The translations under genes were made by a program, and so were the position numbers. Shown here in pieces: positions 17,564 through 27,083 of a DNA stretch of 32,900 nt; position 1 is the first letter of the stretch, and each line of letters starts with the position of its first letter. The notes beneath the pieces were generated by a model that was not told the origin of the DNA, ran no database searches, and saw only the letters and a program-made list of their open reading frames with translations. Source of the stretch: Candidatus Melainabacteria bacterium (lineage in GTDB: Bacteria > Actinomycetota > Actinomycetes > Mycobacteriales > CAJCIY01); assembly GCA_903970495.1 (NCBI GenBank), contig CAJCIY010000291.1:1-32900 (forward strand). Reading direction: 5' to 3'.

Positions 17564-18484
17564 GTGTCGATCGCCGTCCAGTCTGCCCCTGCCCGCACGG
17601 GACGCGCTGGAATCCTCCCGACGGCGCGGGGTTATCTGGCTCTCACCAAGCCCCGGATCATCGAGCTGCTGCTCGTCACGACGCTCCCGCCCATGGTGCT
17701 CGCCGAACACGGGTTCCCGTCGTGGTGGCTCGTCGTCGCGACGCTGGTCGGCGGCTCGTTCGCGGCCGGTGCGGCGAACACGATCAACTGCTACTGCGAC
17801 CGCGACATCGACAAGGTCATGCACCGCACGTCGAAGCGGCCGCTCGCGGCGGCGGCGAGCATCGAGCCGGTCAACGCGCTCCGGTTCGGCCTCGCCCTGT
17901 CGGTGGTCGCGACCCTGCTGCTCGGGTTCGCGGTCAACTGGCCGTCGGCGCTGCTGGCCGACGCCGCGATCGCGGTCTACGTCTTCGTCTACACGCTCGG
18001 GCTGAAGCGGCGCACCCCCTCGAACATCGTCATCGGCGGCGCGGCCGGCTGCTTCCCCGCGATCATCGGGTGGTCGGCGGTCACCGGCACCGTCGGCTGG
18101 CCCGCCGCCGTCCTGTTCGCGGTCGTCTTCTTCTGGACGCCGCCGCACTTCTGGGCCCTGGCGCTGCGGTTCAAGGACGACTACGCCTCTGCGGGCGTGC
18201 CGATGCTGCCGGTGGTGGCGCCGCCGCGCACGGTCGCCCGCCGGATCGTCGGCTACTCCTGGGGCATGGTCGCCGTCTCGCTCCTGCTCATCCCGGCTGC
18301 CGGCTGGATCTACGGCGCGGTCGCGCTCGCGGCCGGCGCCTGGTTCCTGAGCGAGGCGTACGCCCTGCGCCGGCGGGTGCGGGCCGGCACCGACCCGAAG
18401 CCGATGCGGCTGTTCCACTACTCGATCAGCTATCTGACGCTGCTGTTCCTCGCGGTGGCCGTCGCCCCGCTCATCAGCCGCTAG
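17564..18484 (+). CDS. ctaB: Protoheme IX farnesyltransferase (heme O synthase)
   Basis: 306 aa integral membrane prenyltransferase of the UbiA superfamily. It attaches a farnesyl group to heme B, giving heme O, for haem-copper oxidases. The prenyl-diphosphate motif is in [23 protein letters not shown] (NxxxDxxxD type), and the second conserved region is [19 protein letters not shown], then [13 protein letters not shown]. Eight or more hydrophobic segments are visible. The GTG start has no ribosome binding site but a close -10 box. It runs divergently from tkt and converges on ctaA, overlapping that gene's 3' end by 11 nt. Cytochrome oxidase structural genes are not in the window. Confidence 0.97.
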   Translation: MSIAVQSAPARTGRAGILPTARGYLALTKPRIIELLLVTTLPPMVLAEHGFPSWWLVVATLVGGSFAAGAANTINCYCDRDIDKVMHRTSKRPLAAAASIEPVNALRFGLALSVVATLLLGFAVNWPSALLADAAIAVYVFVYTLGLKRRTPSNIVIGGAAGCFPAIIGWSAVTGTVGWPAAVLFAVVFFWTPPHFWALALRFKDDYASAGVPMLPVVAPPRTVARRIVGYSWGMVAVSLLLIPAAGWIYGAVALAAGAWFLSEAYALRRRVRAGTDPKPMRLFHYSISYLTLLFLAVAVAPLISR

Positions 18485-19415
18485 GAGCCAGCTCCCCGCG
18501 CCCGACCTGGAGCGGCTCGGTCAGGGACAGCGCCAGCAGCAGGCAGGACGCCCAGAACGCGGTGGCGCCCGCGACGTGCACCTCGATCAGCCAGCCGGGC
18601 AGGCCCGTCGCGTACTGCAGGAAGCCCACCGCAGCCTGCGCGATGAGCAGGCCCAGCACCCAGGACGCCCGGCGGCGGACGTCCGCCGGGGCGCCGGCGA
18701 CGCGCAGCAGCACCACCAGCACGACCACACCGCCCGCGAGCAGCAGGACCAGGTCGCTGTGCAGCTGCGTGATGTCGCGGCGGTCGAAGGGCAGGCGGTT
18801 GTCGACGCGGCTGCCGGCCCACGGTCCGGTGCCGGTGACGAGCGTGCCGACCACGATGACGGCCCCCGCTCCCGCGACCAGCGCGCGGCTGAGCCACGTC
18901 ACCTCGGGGCGTACGCGAGTCACCACCGCGCCCGCCGGCCGGCCCAGCCGGTGGTGGATGACCAGGGCGTCCCAGAGGAGCCCGAGCGCGAGCAGCAGGT
19001 GGACGGCGACCAGCAGCGGGTTGAGCCGGGTCAGCACGGTGAGGCCGCCGAGGACGGCCTCGGCGACGTAGCCGCCGAACAGCGCGCCGACCAGCCCGTA
19101 GCAGTCGCTCCGGCGGACCCGCAGGACCAGCCAGGCGAGGACGACGACGCCGGCCAGGAAGACGCCCGCGGACAGCACGCGGTTCCCGAACTCGATCAGG
19201 CCGTGGAAGGTCAGACCGCTGTGCAGCGAGTCGGCGGTGCACGTCGGCCACGTCGGGCAGCCCAGGCCGGAGCCGGTGAGGCGTACGGCTGCCCCGGTGA
19301 CGACGACCAGCCCGAGGATCCAGCAGACCGCGCCGGCCATCCGGCGGGCGGTCCGCGGGTCGGCCGGCGGCCGGAGCCGGAGCGCCCGGGTCGGTGTCGT
19401 GGTCGGTGCGCTCAC
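18474..19415 (-). CDS. ctaA: Heme A synthase (CtaA/COX15)
   Basis: 313 aa membrane protein. It oxidises heme O to heme A for cytochrome c oxidase. The N-terminal half has the conserved cysteine pair in GCPTWPTC (Cys53, Cys59), His71 and Glu75 in [11 protein letters not shown]; later histidines in [21 protein letters not shown] and [12 protein letters not shown] are probable heme ligands. The position equivalent to the second residue of the EXXH pair of the Bacillus enzyme is Asn78, which I believe is usual in actinobacteria. Eight hydrophobic segments fit the family. The GTG start at 19415 overlaps the stop of a 12-codon upstream ORF (GTGA), so translation may be coupled to it. Confidence 0.95.
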   Translation of the reverse strand: MSAPTTTPTRALRLRPPADPRTARRMAGAVCWILGLVVVTGAAVRLTGSGLGCPTWPTCTADSLHSGLTFHGLIEFGNRVLSAGVFLAGVVVLAWLVLRVRRSDCYGLVGALFGGYVAEAVLGGLTVLTRLNPLLVAVHLLLALGLLWDALVIHHRLGRPAGAVVTRVRPEVTWLSRALVAGAGAVIVVGTLVTGTGPWAGSRVDNRLPFDRRDITQLHSDLVLLLAGGVVVLVVLLRVAGAPADVRRRASWVLGLLIAQAAVGFLQYATGLPGWLIEVHVAGATAFWASCLLLALSLTEPLQVGRGELAPSG

Positions 19416-19450
19416 GGCGTCGCCGACCGGGCGCGGGCTGGGCTCGTCAT
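19412..19450 (-). CDS. 12-residue leaderless ORF coupled to ctaA (candidate)
   Basis: ATG at 19450 opens a frame of 12 codons ([12 protein letters not shown]) ending in TGA at 19414-19412. That stop overlaps the ctaA GTG (19415-19413). A -10-like TACCCT ends 9 nt before the ATG, the same spacing as for the ABC-F gene in this window, so the mRNA may begin at or near this ATG. The peptide has no recognisable function; its role would be to load ribosomes onto ctaA, which has no strong ribosome binding site of its own. The evidence is positional only. Confidence 0.4.
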   Translation of the reverse strand: MTSPARARSATP

Positions 19451-19459
19451 GGCGAAGCC

Positions 19460-19465
19460 AGGGTA
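19460..19465 (-). promoter_or_regulatory. Candidate -10 box for ctaA and its short upstream ORF
   Basis: On the minus strand TACCCT matches TANNNT and is followed after 9 nt (ggcttcgcc) by the ATG of the 12-codon ORF. It lies in the 99-nt gap between the secreted-protein gene and ctaA, giving ctaA its own promoter. No clear -35 was found. Confidence 0.45.
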
Positions 19466-19514
19466 CGGCCGCGGCGTCGCTTCCGGCTCGTCGGCGCTTG
19501 TGGCCGGCGCGGTG

Positions 19515-20879
19515 CTAGTGAGAGATGTGGGCCGCGCGCGTCTCGCCGGCCGCAGCGCGCGTGACCAGCAACGACGTGGTCGTCAGCGGGCCGATGACCT
19601 GGTGCCACCCGGTCCAGATGTGGGCACCCGGCAGCAGGATGTCTTGCTCCTGCACACCGCCGATCACCGCCGACACCGTGACCGTGCCGTCGGTCGTCCG
19701 GGTCACGCTGGGCTGGGTCGGGACGCGCGCCGCGCCGAACGGTGTGGTCCAGCTCCACGTGGCGGTCCCTGCCGTCCAGGTGCCGTACTGCAGGATGCCG
19801 TTCGCGGACTCGACGACGAAGTCGGCGGTCCCGGGTCCGTTGGCGACCGCCGGGTCACCGGCGATAGATGGTGGCGGGGTCACCGGGCGGAGCCAGCCGC
19901 TCCAGGTCGTCCCGATGATCGTCGCGTGCCAGAGCACGCCGGTGCCATCGGCGGTCGTGCTGCCGAGCTGCCGCCCGACGACGTCGATGCGTCCGGCGCT
20001 GCCGCTCGCGTCGATGCCGTACACGGTGCCCGAGCTCGTCAGTGTCCGCGCGCTCCAGGCGCTGCCGCTCCAGCTGAGCTCGATCAGTGCGCCGTCCTGG
20101 CCGGTGCCGAGGATGACGAGCTGGCCGTCGCTCGGGCTGGCGATGGCCGGGGCCGTCCGCAAGATCGGGATGCGGAGCGCTGCCGTGAGGTCCTCGGTCT
20201 CGAGGGCTGCGGTGGGAGACGTGCGCCAGCTGTGCACGATGTGGCCGGCGGCGTCGAGGCTGACCTCGTCGACGCGAGTGCCGCCGAAGGATGCCATGCG
20301 CGGGACGTCGGCGACCGCGTCCTTGTCCGCGTACGGCGTGTAGCTCGCCCAGTAGCCGTCGAGGTCCTGGTCGGTCGAGACCGATGCGTCGGTGCCGGTG
20401 TGCGCCTCGGAGATCATGTCGAAGTAGCGGTGGCGGCCGGCGTCGTCGGCCGACCAGCCCAGGAAGAGCACGACGTGCTGCTCGCTGGCGCTCTGCACGC
20501 CGAGCAGGTCGCCGCGCTGCAGCGCCGCGACCGACGGCAGCCGGGCGTCGTAGGGCGACGCGCTCGAGACGAAGTCTCCGGTCACCGCCGAGGTCGGCAG
20601 GTCCCACGCCATCGACAGGAACCCGGAGCAGTCCTGCCGGTACGAGTGTCCGGTGCCCGTCCGCGGCGCCGAGGCCGGGTAGTAGGCGGACTGGCTGTAG
20701 GGGACCGGCTCCGTCGTCCAGGACAGCGCCCGCTCGACGATCTCGGTGCGGCTGATCGAACTGCCGGTGTCGACGGTGCCCACCGTGGCGTGCGCCGGAG
20801 CGGCGCCGGTGACGGCCAGACCGACCCCCACGACGCTCGCGGCCACGAGGCCGACGAGGGTGCGGCGGAGCGGGTTCAC
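19515..20879 (-). CDS. Secreted NlpC/P60-like protein with C-terminal propeller-like region
   Basis: 454 aa from a GTG. A Sec signal peptide is clear: MNPLRR, a hydrophobic core, and AHA cleavage after residue 31. Residues about 40-190 resemble an NlpC/P60 cysteine peptidase/amidase: RQDCSGFLSMAW with candidate catalytic Cys84, then ALQRGDLLG and EQHVVLFLGW with candidate His135. The third catalytic residue is not obvious. Residues about 210-450 are rich in Trp, Gly, Ser and Thr, with repeating blocks such as DGALIELSWSGSAWSA and TGVLWHATIIGTTWSGW. This pattern suggests a lectin-like or tectonin-like beta-propeller that might bind cell-wall glycan. It lies between ctaA and an ABC exporter, all on the minus strand. 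NlpC/P60 proteins cleave peptidoglycan stem peptides, but related proteins have other activities, so the substrate is unknown. Confidence 0.75.
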   Translation of the reverse strand: MNPLRRTLVGLVAASVVGVGLAVTGAAPAHATVGTVDTGSSISRTEIVERALSWTTEPVPYSQSAYYPASAPRTGTGHSYRQDCSGFLSMAWDLPTSAVTGDFVSSASPYDARLPSVAALQRGDLLGVQSASEQHVVLFLGWSADDAGRHRYFDMISEAHTGTDASVSTDQDLDGYWASYTPYADKDAVADVPRMASFGGTRVDEVSLDAAGHIVHSWRTSPTAALETEDLTAALRIPILRTAPAIASPSDGQLVILGTGQDGALIELSWSGSAWSARTLTSSGTVYGIDASGSAGRIDVVGRQLGSTTADGTGVLWHATIIGTTWSGWLRPVTPPPSIAGDPAVANGPGTADFVVESANGILQYGTWTAGTATWSWTTPFGAARVPTQPSVTRTTDGTVTVSAVIGGVQEQDILLPGAHIWTGWHQVIGPLTTTSLLVTRAAAGETRAAHISH

Positions 20880-20965
20880 GCCTGGTGCCTCGTCGCGCGC
20901 CCGCGACCACCTTGACCCGACACGCGGGCATGTTCACCCGGATGGGCGCAGGTGTCCACCCCTCG

Positions 20966-21703
20966 TCAGGCCTGCCAGCGGAAGCTGCGGGCGGCCAGCG
21001 CGATGCCCGCCACCGCCCAGACCGCCAGGACCAGCACGTCGTGGCCCGGCAGCGAACCCTGCCCCAGCGAGGCGCGCAGGCCGTGCGAGAGGGCGGCGGC
21101 GGGAAGCTGCTGGGCGATCGACCGGACGACGTGGGGGAGCGCCGTCAGCGGGAACACGATGCCGCCGAGGAGCAGCAAGACGAGGTAGACGCCGTTGGCG
21201 GCGGCGAGGGTCCCCTCGGCCCGGAGCGTCCCGGCCATCAGCAGCCCGAGCCCGCTGAACGCGGCCGTCCCGAGGACGAGCAGCAGCAGCGCCGGGGCCG
21301 GGTTGCCGTGCGGGTGCCAGCCCAGGACGTACCCCAGCCCCACGAGCAGCGCGGCCTGCACGACCTCGACCGCGACGACCCCCAGCGTCTTGGCGGTCAG
21401 CAGCACGGGCCGGGTCAGCGGCGTCGTCCCCAGCCGGGCGAGGACACCGTAGGACCGCTCGAAACCGGTGGCGATCGCCTGGCCGGTGAACGCCGTCGAC
21501 ATGACCGCCAGCGCCAGGACTCCCGGCACCAGGAACTGCACCCCCGCACCGTCGACCTTCACGGCCGAGAAGAACGCGAGCAGGACCAGCGGGATGACCA
21601 GCGTGAGCAGCAGCGACTCGCCGCGGCGGAGCGAGAGCCGGAGCTCCATGGCCGTCTGCCGGCCGAGGATGGTGAGCGCCGGAGCCGGCGCGTTGCCGCT
21701 CAT
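20966..21703 (-). CDS. ABC-2 type exporter permease
   Basis: 245 aa membrane protein with about six hydrophobic segments (LLLTLVIPLVLLAFFSAV, VLALAVMSTAFTGQAIATGF, VVAVEVVQAALLVGLGYVL and three later). It has the ABC-2 family layout of DrrB-like drug or lipid exporters, including ERSYGVLARLGTTPLTR after the second segment. The ATG at 21703 overlaps the ATPase stop (ATGA), so the pair is translationally coupled. In other actinobacteria an ABC-2 pair lies between ctaA and sufR. The substrate cannot be told; the adjacent acetyltransferase may be a hint. Confidence 0.9.
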   Translation of the reverse strand: MSGNAPAPALTILGRQTAMELRLSLRRGESLLLTLVIPLVLLAFFSAVKVDGAGVQFLVPGVLALAVMSTAFTGQAIATGFERSYGVLARLGTTPLTRPVLLTAKTLGVVAVEVVQAALLVGLGYVLGWHPHGNPAPALLLLVLGTAAFSGLGLLMAGTLRAEGTLAAANGVYLVLLLLGGIVFPLTALPHVVRSIAQQLPAAALSHGLRASLGQGSLPGHDVLVLAVWAVAGIALAARSFRWQA

Positions 21704-22593
21704 GCGCGCAGGTCCCGTCCGGTGAGCTCGAGGAACACGTCCTCGAGGTCGCGCCCGACCTGCAGGTCGTCGGGCATCGCGCCCTGCGCGGCGGCCCAGG
21801 CCGTCACGTCGGCGACCAGGGCCGGGGAGACGGTCGCCGCGGTCACGACGTACCGGCCGGGCTCGGGCTCGCTGACCCGGGCGCCGGCGACGGCGAGCCG
21901 GCCGGTGTCCAGGCCCGGGGTCGACCGGAAGCGGACCGAGCCGGCGCCGGCGGTGAGCTCGGCCACGGTCCCGGCGGCGCGTACGCGGCCGTGGTCGACC
22001 ACGACCACGTGGTCGGCGAGCTCGGTCGCCTCGCCCATGTCGTGGGTCGTCAGCAGGACGCACGCGCCCTCGGCGCGCAGGTCGCGGACCAGCTGCCAGG
22101 TCTCGGCGCGGGCCTGGACGTCGAGACCGGCCGTGGGCTCGTCCAGGAAGACCACCTCGGGCCGGCCGACGACCGCCATCGCGAGCGACAGCCGCTGCCG
22201 CTGGCCGCCCGAGAGCCGGCGGAAGGAGGTCCGGGCCACCTCCGTCAGTCCCAGCCGGTCGAGCAGGGCCGCGGGGTCGAGCGGGTCGGCGAAGTACGAC
22301 GCGACCAGCCGCAGCATCTCCGCGCAGCGCGCCCCGGGGTAGCCGCCGGGCTGCTGCGGCATCACCCCCACCCGGTGCCGCAGCGCACGGCTGCCGGGGC
22401 GCAGGCCGAGGACGGCGACCTCGCCGCCGTCGGCGGTCCGCAGCCCCTCGCAGATCTCGACGGTGCTGGTCTTGCCGGCGCCGTTCGGGCCGAGGACGGC
22501 GGTGACCGCGCCGGCCGCGGCGTCGAGGTCGAGCCCGTCGACGGCGCGGAGCGACCCGTACGCCTTCACCAGCCCGCGCACCCGGACGGTCAC
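21700..22593 (-). CDS. ABC exporter ATPase, DrrA/CcmA-like
   Basis: 297 aa from GTG at 22593. It powers the ABC-2 permease encoded directly downstream. Walker A is GPNGAGKTS, the Q-loop region VGVMPQQPGGYPG, the signature RLSGGQRQRLSLAMAV, Walker B VVFLDEPTAGLDV and the H-loop LTTHDMGEA. After the ABC core comes a C-terminal domain ending in LEDVFLELTGRDLRA, the typical end of DrrA-type drug-exporter ATPases. The start overlaps the acetyltransferase stop (GTGA) and its stop overlaps the permease start, making a tight three-gene unit. Confidence 0.95.
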   Translation of the reverse strand: MTVRVRGLVKAYGSLRAVDGLDLDAAAGAVTAVLGPNGAGKTSTVEICEGLRTADGGEVAVLGLRPGSRALRHRVGVMPQQPGGYPGARCAEMLRLVASYFADPLDPAALLDRLGLTEVARTSFRRLSGGQRQRLSLAMAVVGRPEVVFLDEPTAGLDVQARAETWQLVRDLRAEGACVLLTTHDMGEATELADHVVVVDHGRVRAAGTVAELTAGAGSVRFRSTPGLDTGRLAVAGARVSEPEPGRYVVTAATVSPALVADVTAWAAAQGAMPDDLQVGRDLEDVFLELTGRDLRA

Positions 22594-23375
22594 GGGTGCT
22601 CCCGCTGCAACCAGTCGGCGGCGAAGGCCGCTGCGCCCTCGGCGGGCAGCAGCCGCGCGGTCGCCCCGGCGACGGTGCCGACGGTGACGGCCCCGGTGGC
22701 CTCGTACGCGGCCCCCAGCCGGTCGAAGTCGGCCGCATCGAAGTCGAGGTCGGTCCAGGTGACCCAGCGACGATCGCCGCCGGTGGCGAGGGCGGCACCG
22801 TGCATGACGGTCTTCGCCGTGCCCGCCCGCTGCTCGCCTACGTGGAAGACCGAGCAGGACGACCAGCCCGCGCCGAGCAGCAGCACCGACCCGCGGGCGG
22901 CGGCGACGCGGCCGAGCGGGCTGGCCTCGCCGAAGCCCGGCGCGAGCCGGTGGGCGGCGGTCAGCTCCGCCGCGCGGTCGCCGACGGCCGCGAACGACAG
23001 CTGCGGGTGGTCGCTGCGCTGCGCACCGGGCCACGTGCGGACGAGCTCGGCGACGGCACCCATGTGCTGCGACGGCGAGGACCGCGGGTGGTAGCCGGGC
23101 AGCTCCGCACGGATGAGCGGCCACTCCTCGGGAGGGGCCGGCGGGTTCGACCAGCTGGCCGGATCGCTGTTGCCGGGGGTGTGCGTGGGGACCAGCAGGG
23201 TGCCGTGCCGCCCGACGACGTCGAGCAGCGCCTGCACCACCGCGACCGGTCCGCCGAGCACCCGGCCGAGCGCGCGGAGCGAGGAGTGGACGCAGACGAC
23301 GTTGCCCCAGCCGAGGCCCAGTGCGGTCAGGTCGGCGGCGATGCTCGTACGCGTCGCGAGCGGCCGGTCGGTCAC
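22590..23375 (-). CDS. AAC(3)-family (aminoglycoside 3-N-acetyltransferase-like) acetyltransferase
   Basis: 261 aa, the length of AAC(3) enzymes. The family uses acetyl-CoA to acetylate amino groups, classically the 3-amino group of aminoglycosides, though members such as FrbF act on other substrates. Diagnostic motifs are VHSSLRALGRVLGG near the N-terminus, TLLVPTHTPGNSDPASW, the WPGAQRSDHPQLSFAAVG block with its conserved histidine, ASPLGRV, VLLLGAGWSSCSVFHVGEQRAG with His and Glu, and a tail involved in substrate binding. The GTG start follows GGGAGG (minus strand 23389-23384) with 8 nt spacing. It is first in an operon with an ABC-2 exporter and divergent from sufR (61 nt apart). Resistance is plausible but unproven. 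Confidence 0.9.
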   Translation of the reverse strand: MTDRPLATRTSIAADLTALGLGWGNVVCVHSSLRALGRVLGGPVAVVQALLDVVGRHGTLLVPTHTPGNSDPASWSNPPAPPEEWPLIRAELPGYHPRSSPSQHMGAVAELVRTWPGAQRSDHPQLSFAAVGDRAAELTAAHRLAPGFGEASPLGRVAAARGSVLLLGAGWSSCSVFHVGEQRAGTAKTVMHGAALATGGDRRWVTWTDLDFDAADFDRLGAAYEATGAVTVGTVAGATARLLPAEGAAAFAADWLQREHP

Positions 23376-23425
23376 CTCGGCATCCTCCCAGGGCCCTGCG
23401 TTCGACGCCCGGCGGCATTTACGTC

Positions 23426-23440
23426 ACACTAGGGTTGTGA
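23426..23440 (+). promoter_or_regulatory. Probable SufR operator overlapping the sufR start
   Basis: ACACT-agggt-TGTGA fits the mycobacterial SufR operator as I recall it (ACACT-N5-TGTGA). The wider palindrome is TCACA...TGTGA (23424-23440). It covers a -10-like CACACT (23425-23430) and the sufR start codon GTG (23437-23439), so bound SufR would block initiation directly. A weak -35 candidate, TTCGAC (23401-23406), has 18-nt spacing. Confidence 0.75.
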
Positions 23441-24083
23441 AAACCCAGGCCGAGCCGACGCGGGAGCGCGTCGTCGGTCTGCTGCTGGCCGAGGGACCCA
23501 CCACGGCCGCCTGTCTGGCCGAGCGGATCGGGCTCACGCCCGCCGCCGTCCGCCGGCACCTCGACGGCATGGTCGGCGACGGCACGCTGATCGCCTCCTC
23601 GCCGCAGCCCGCCCCGTGGCGGGAGCGCGGCCGCGGCCGCCCGGCCCGGACGTACGCCCTCAGCGACGTCGGCCACGCCCGGGCGCAGCACGCGTACGAC
23701 GACCTGGCGGCCGACGCCCTGGACTTCCTGGACGCGCTCGGCGCGGTCGAGGAGTTCGCGTCCGCTCGCGCCGAAGAGCTGCGCGCCCGCTACGCACCGC
23801 AGGTCGGTGACCGGGGAACAGCCGGCCTCGCCGACGCGCTGACCAGCGACGGGTACGCCGCCACCACCCACGTCGTCCCCACGGGGACGCAGCTGTGCCA
23901 GCACCACTGCCCGGTCGGCGGCGTCGCCGCCCGGTTCCCGCAGCTGTGCGAGGCCGAGACGGCAGCCTTCCAGCAGCTGCTCGGCCAGCACGTCCAGCGA
24001 CTGGCCACCATCGCCCACGGCGACGGTGTCTGCACCACGCACGTCCCGAGCACGACCAGCCAGACCGAGCGAGAGGCGAGTGC

Positions 24084-24087
<4 letters not shown>
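23437..24087 (+). CDS. sufR: SufR, Fe-S cluster-sensing repressor of the SUF operon
   Basis: 216 aa from the GTG at 23437. SufR is an ArsR/DeoR-type winged-HTH repressor that carries an Fe-S cluster and shuts off the SUF operon when clusters are plentiful. The HTH is [20 protein letters not shown] with the wing [13 protein letters not shown] (about residues 27-77). The cluster ligands fit the actinobacterial C-x3-C-x12-C pattern: Cys154, Cys158 and Cys171 in CQHHCPVGG...QLCE. It is the first gene of the operon, overlaps sufB by 4 nt (ATGA), and its operator overlaps its own start, indicating autoregulation. No ribosome binding site is visible, which suggests leaderless translation. An earlier in-frame start would run through the divergent acetyltransferase gene and is rejected. 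Confidence 0.96.
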
Positions 24088-25507
<1,420 letters not shown>

Positions 25508-25511
<4 letters not shown>

Positions 25512-26731
25512 CGACGGCCGCGACGAAGAACGTCGAACGAAAGCCCGCGACCGCGGTCAGCGTCGCCCCGGGCTCGGCCGCGACCGAGCGCAGCGGCGGC
25601 CCCGGCGCGCCGGTCGCCAGCCGCGCGCTGCGCCCGACCAGCCGTGAGGTCGATGCGTTCGCCCCGGTCACCGGTCGCGAGGAGGAGTGGCGCTACACGC
25701 CGCTCGCCCGCCTCGGCGGCCTGCTCGACGGGGTGGCTGCCGACGGCTCGGCCGAGGTCACGGTGTCCGAGCGCGAGGGCGTCACGACCTCCCGCGTCCC
25801 GATGAGCGACCCGCTGGTCGGGTCGGTGCTGACCCCCGCCGACCGGCTCTCCGCGGTCGCCATGGCCAGCAGCGCCGACGCCCTCGTCGTCCGCATCGCC
25901 GCGGAGGCCGTCGTCGCCGAGCCGGTCGAGATCGACGTACGCACCTCGGCGGGGACCTCCTACGGGCACCTCGTGCTCGACGTGGGCGCCCATGCCCGCG
26001 CGACCGTCGTGCTCGACCACACCGGGGGCGGCGTACGCGGCAGCAACACCGAGATCCGCGTCGGCGACGGCGCCCGCGTCACCGTCGTCGACGTCCACGA
26101 GCAGGACCGCGACGCCGTCCACGCCGAGGCCCAGGCGGCCTCCGTCGGCCGCGACGCGGTGCTCCGGCACGTCGTGGTCACCCTCGGCGGCGACCTGATC
26201 CGCATCACGCCGACGGTCACGTACGCGGGTCCCGGCGGCGACGCCGAGCTCGCCGGCCTCTTCCTCACCGGCGCGGGCCAGCACCACGAGCACCAGCTGT
26301 TCGTCGACCACGAACCGCCGCAGTGCCGCAGCCGCGTGCTCTACAAGGGCGCGCTGCAGGGCGTGGGCGCGCACGCGGTCTGGGTCGGCGACGTCCGCAT
26401 CGGCGCCCGCGCCGAGGGCACCGACACCTACGAGCTGAACCGCAACCTCGTCCTCACCGACGGCGCCCGCGCCGACTCGGTCCCCAACCTCGAGATCGAG
26501 ACCGGTGAGGTCACCGGCGCCGGCCACGCCAGCGCCACCGGCCGGTTCGACGACGAGCAGCTCTTCTACTGCATGGCCCGCGGCATCCCCGAGACAGCTG
26601 CTCGTCGACTGGTCGTCCGGGGCTTCTTCGCCGACGTGCTCTCCCGCGTCGACGACGAGCCGCTCCGCGACCGGCTGCTCGCCCGGGTGGACGACCTGCT
26701 CGAGGCTCCGACCCCGGCGGACGCGGCATGA
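25508..26731 (+). CDS. sufD: SufD, Fe-S cluster assembly scaffold
   Basis: 407 aa. It is the partner of SufB in the SufBC2D complex and belongs to the same beta-helix family. Visible are [12 protein letters not shown] (the Glu-Trp-Arg-Tyr-Thr motif near residue 60), the central beta-helix repeats, [25 protein letters not shown] with the histidine conserved in Suf[21 protein letters not shown] and [23 protein letters not shown] at the C-terminal end. The first 45 residues look disordered and Ala/Thr-rich. It overlaps sufB and the Rieske gene by 4 nt each (ATGA), so translation is coupled along this part of the operon. Confidence 0.98.
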
Positions 26732-27075
26732 GCTGGACCCGCGTCGCGTCGGCCGCCGAGGTCGGCGAGGACAAGGCCGTACGCGTCGAGGTCGGCGGCA
26801 CGCCGATCTGCCTCGCCCGCTCGAACGGCCGGCTCTACGCCGTCGCCGACACCTGCACCCACGCCGACGTCTCGCTCTCCGAGGGAGAGGTCGACGACGG
26901 CACGGTCGAGTGCTGGCTGCACGGCAGCTGCTTCGACCTCGCCACCGGCGCACCGACCGGCCTGCCCGCGACCGTCCCGGTCGCCACGTACCCGACCAAG
27001 ACCGAGGGCGAGAACGTCTACGTCTCCCTCGGCGACAGAGGCGAGGACGCCCAGGGCGCCCTCGCGGAGGAGTGA
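26728..27075 (+). CDS. Rieske-type [2Fe-2S] ferredoxin in the SUF operon
   Basis: 115 aa. A small soluble Rieske protein of the type that serves non-haem dioxygenase systems. Cluster ligands are Cys43 and His45 in DTCTHADVSL and Cys62 and His65 in ECWLHGSCFD. The PVATYPTKTEGENVYVSL ending is typical. It is encoded inside the SUF operon, overlapping the sufD stop and 8 nt before sufC. Such a gene is common at this place in actinobacteria, where it is thought to be an electron carrier or a cluster recipient linked to SUF assembly; its exact role is not established. The tail after GDRGED is acidic and not conserved. Confidence 0.95.
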   Translation: MSWTRVASAAEVGEDKAVRVEVGGTPICLARSNGRLYAVADTCTHADVSLSEGEVDDGTVECWLHGSCFDLATGAPTGLPATVPVATYPTKTEGENVYVSLGDRGEDAQGALAEE

Positions 27076-27083
27076 GCCCCGCC

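Noticed and set aside
22590-23375. Calling the AAC(3)-like gene a proven aminoglycoside resistance determinant.
   Set aside because: Family membership is clear, but members act on other amines as well, and it sits in a chromosomal housekeeping region without mobile elements.
23372-23383. A 3-codon ATG frame (MPR) before the acetyltransferase, whose stop overlaps that gene's GTG, as a coupled upstream ORF.
   Set aside because: A normal ribosome binding site GGGAGG lies 8 nt before the GTG, so no coupling is needed and three codons can easily arise by chance.
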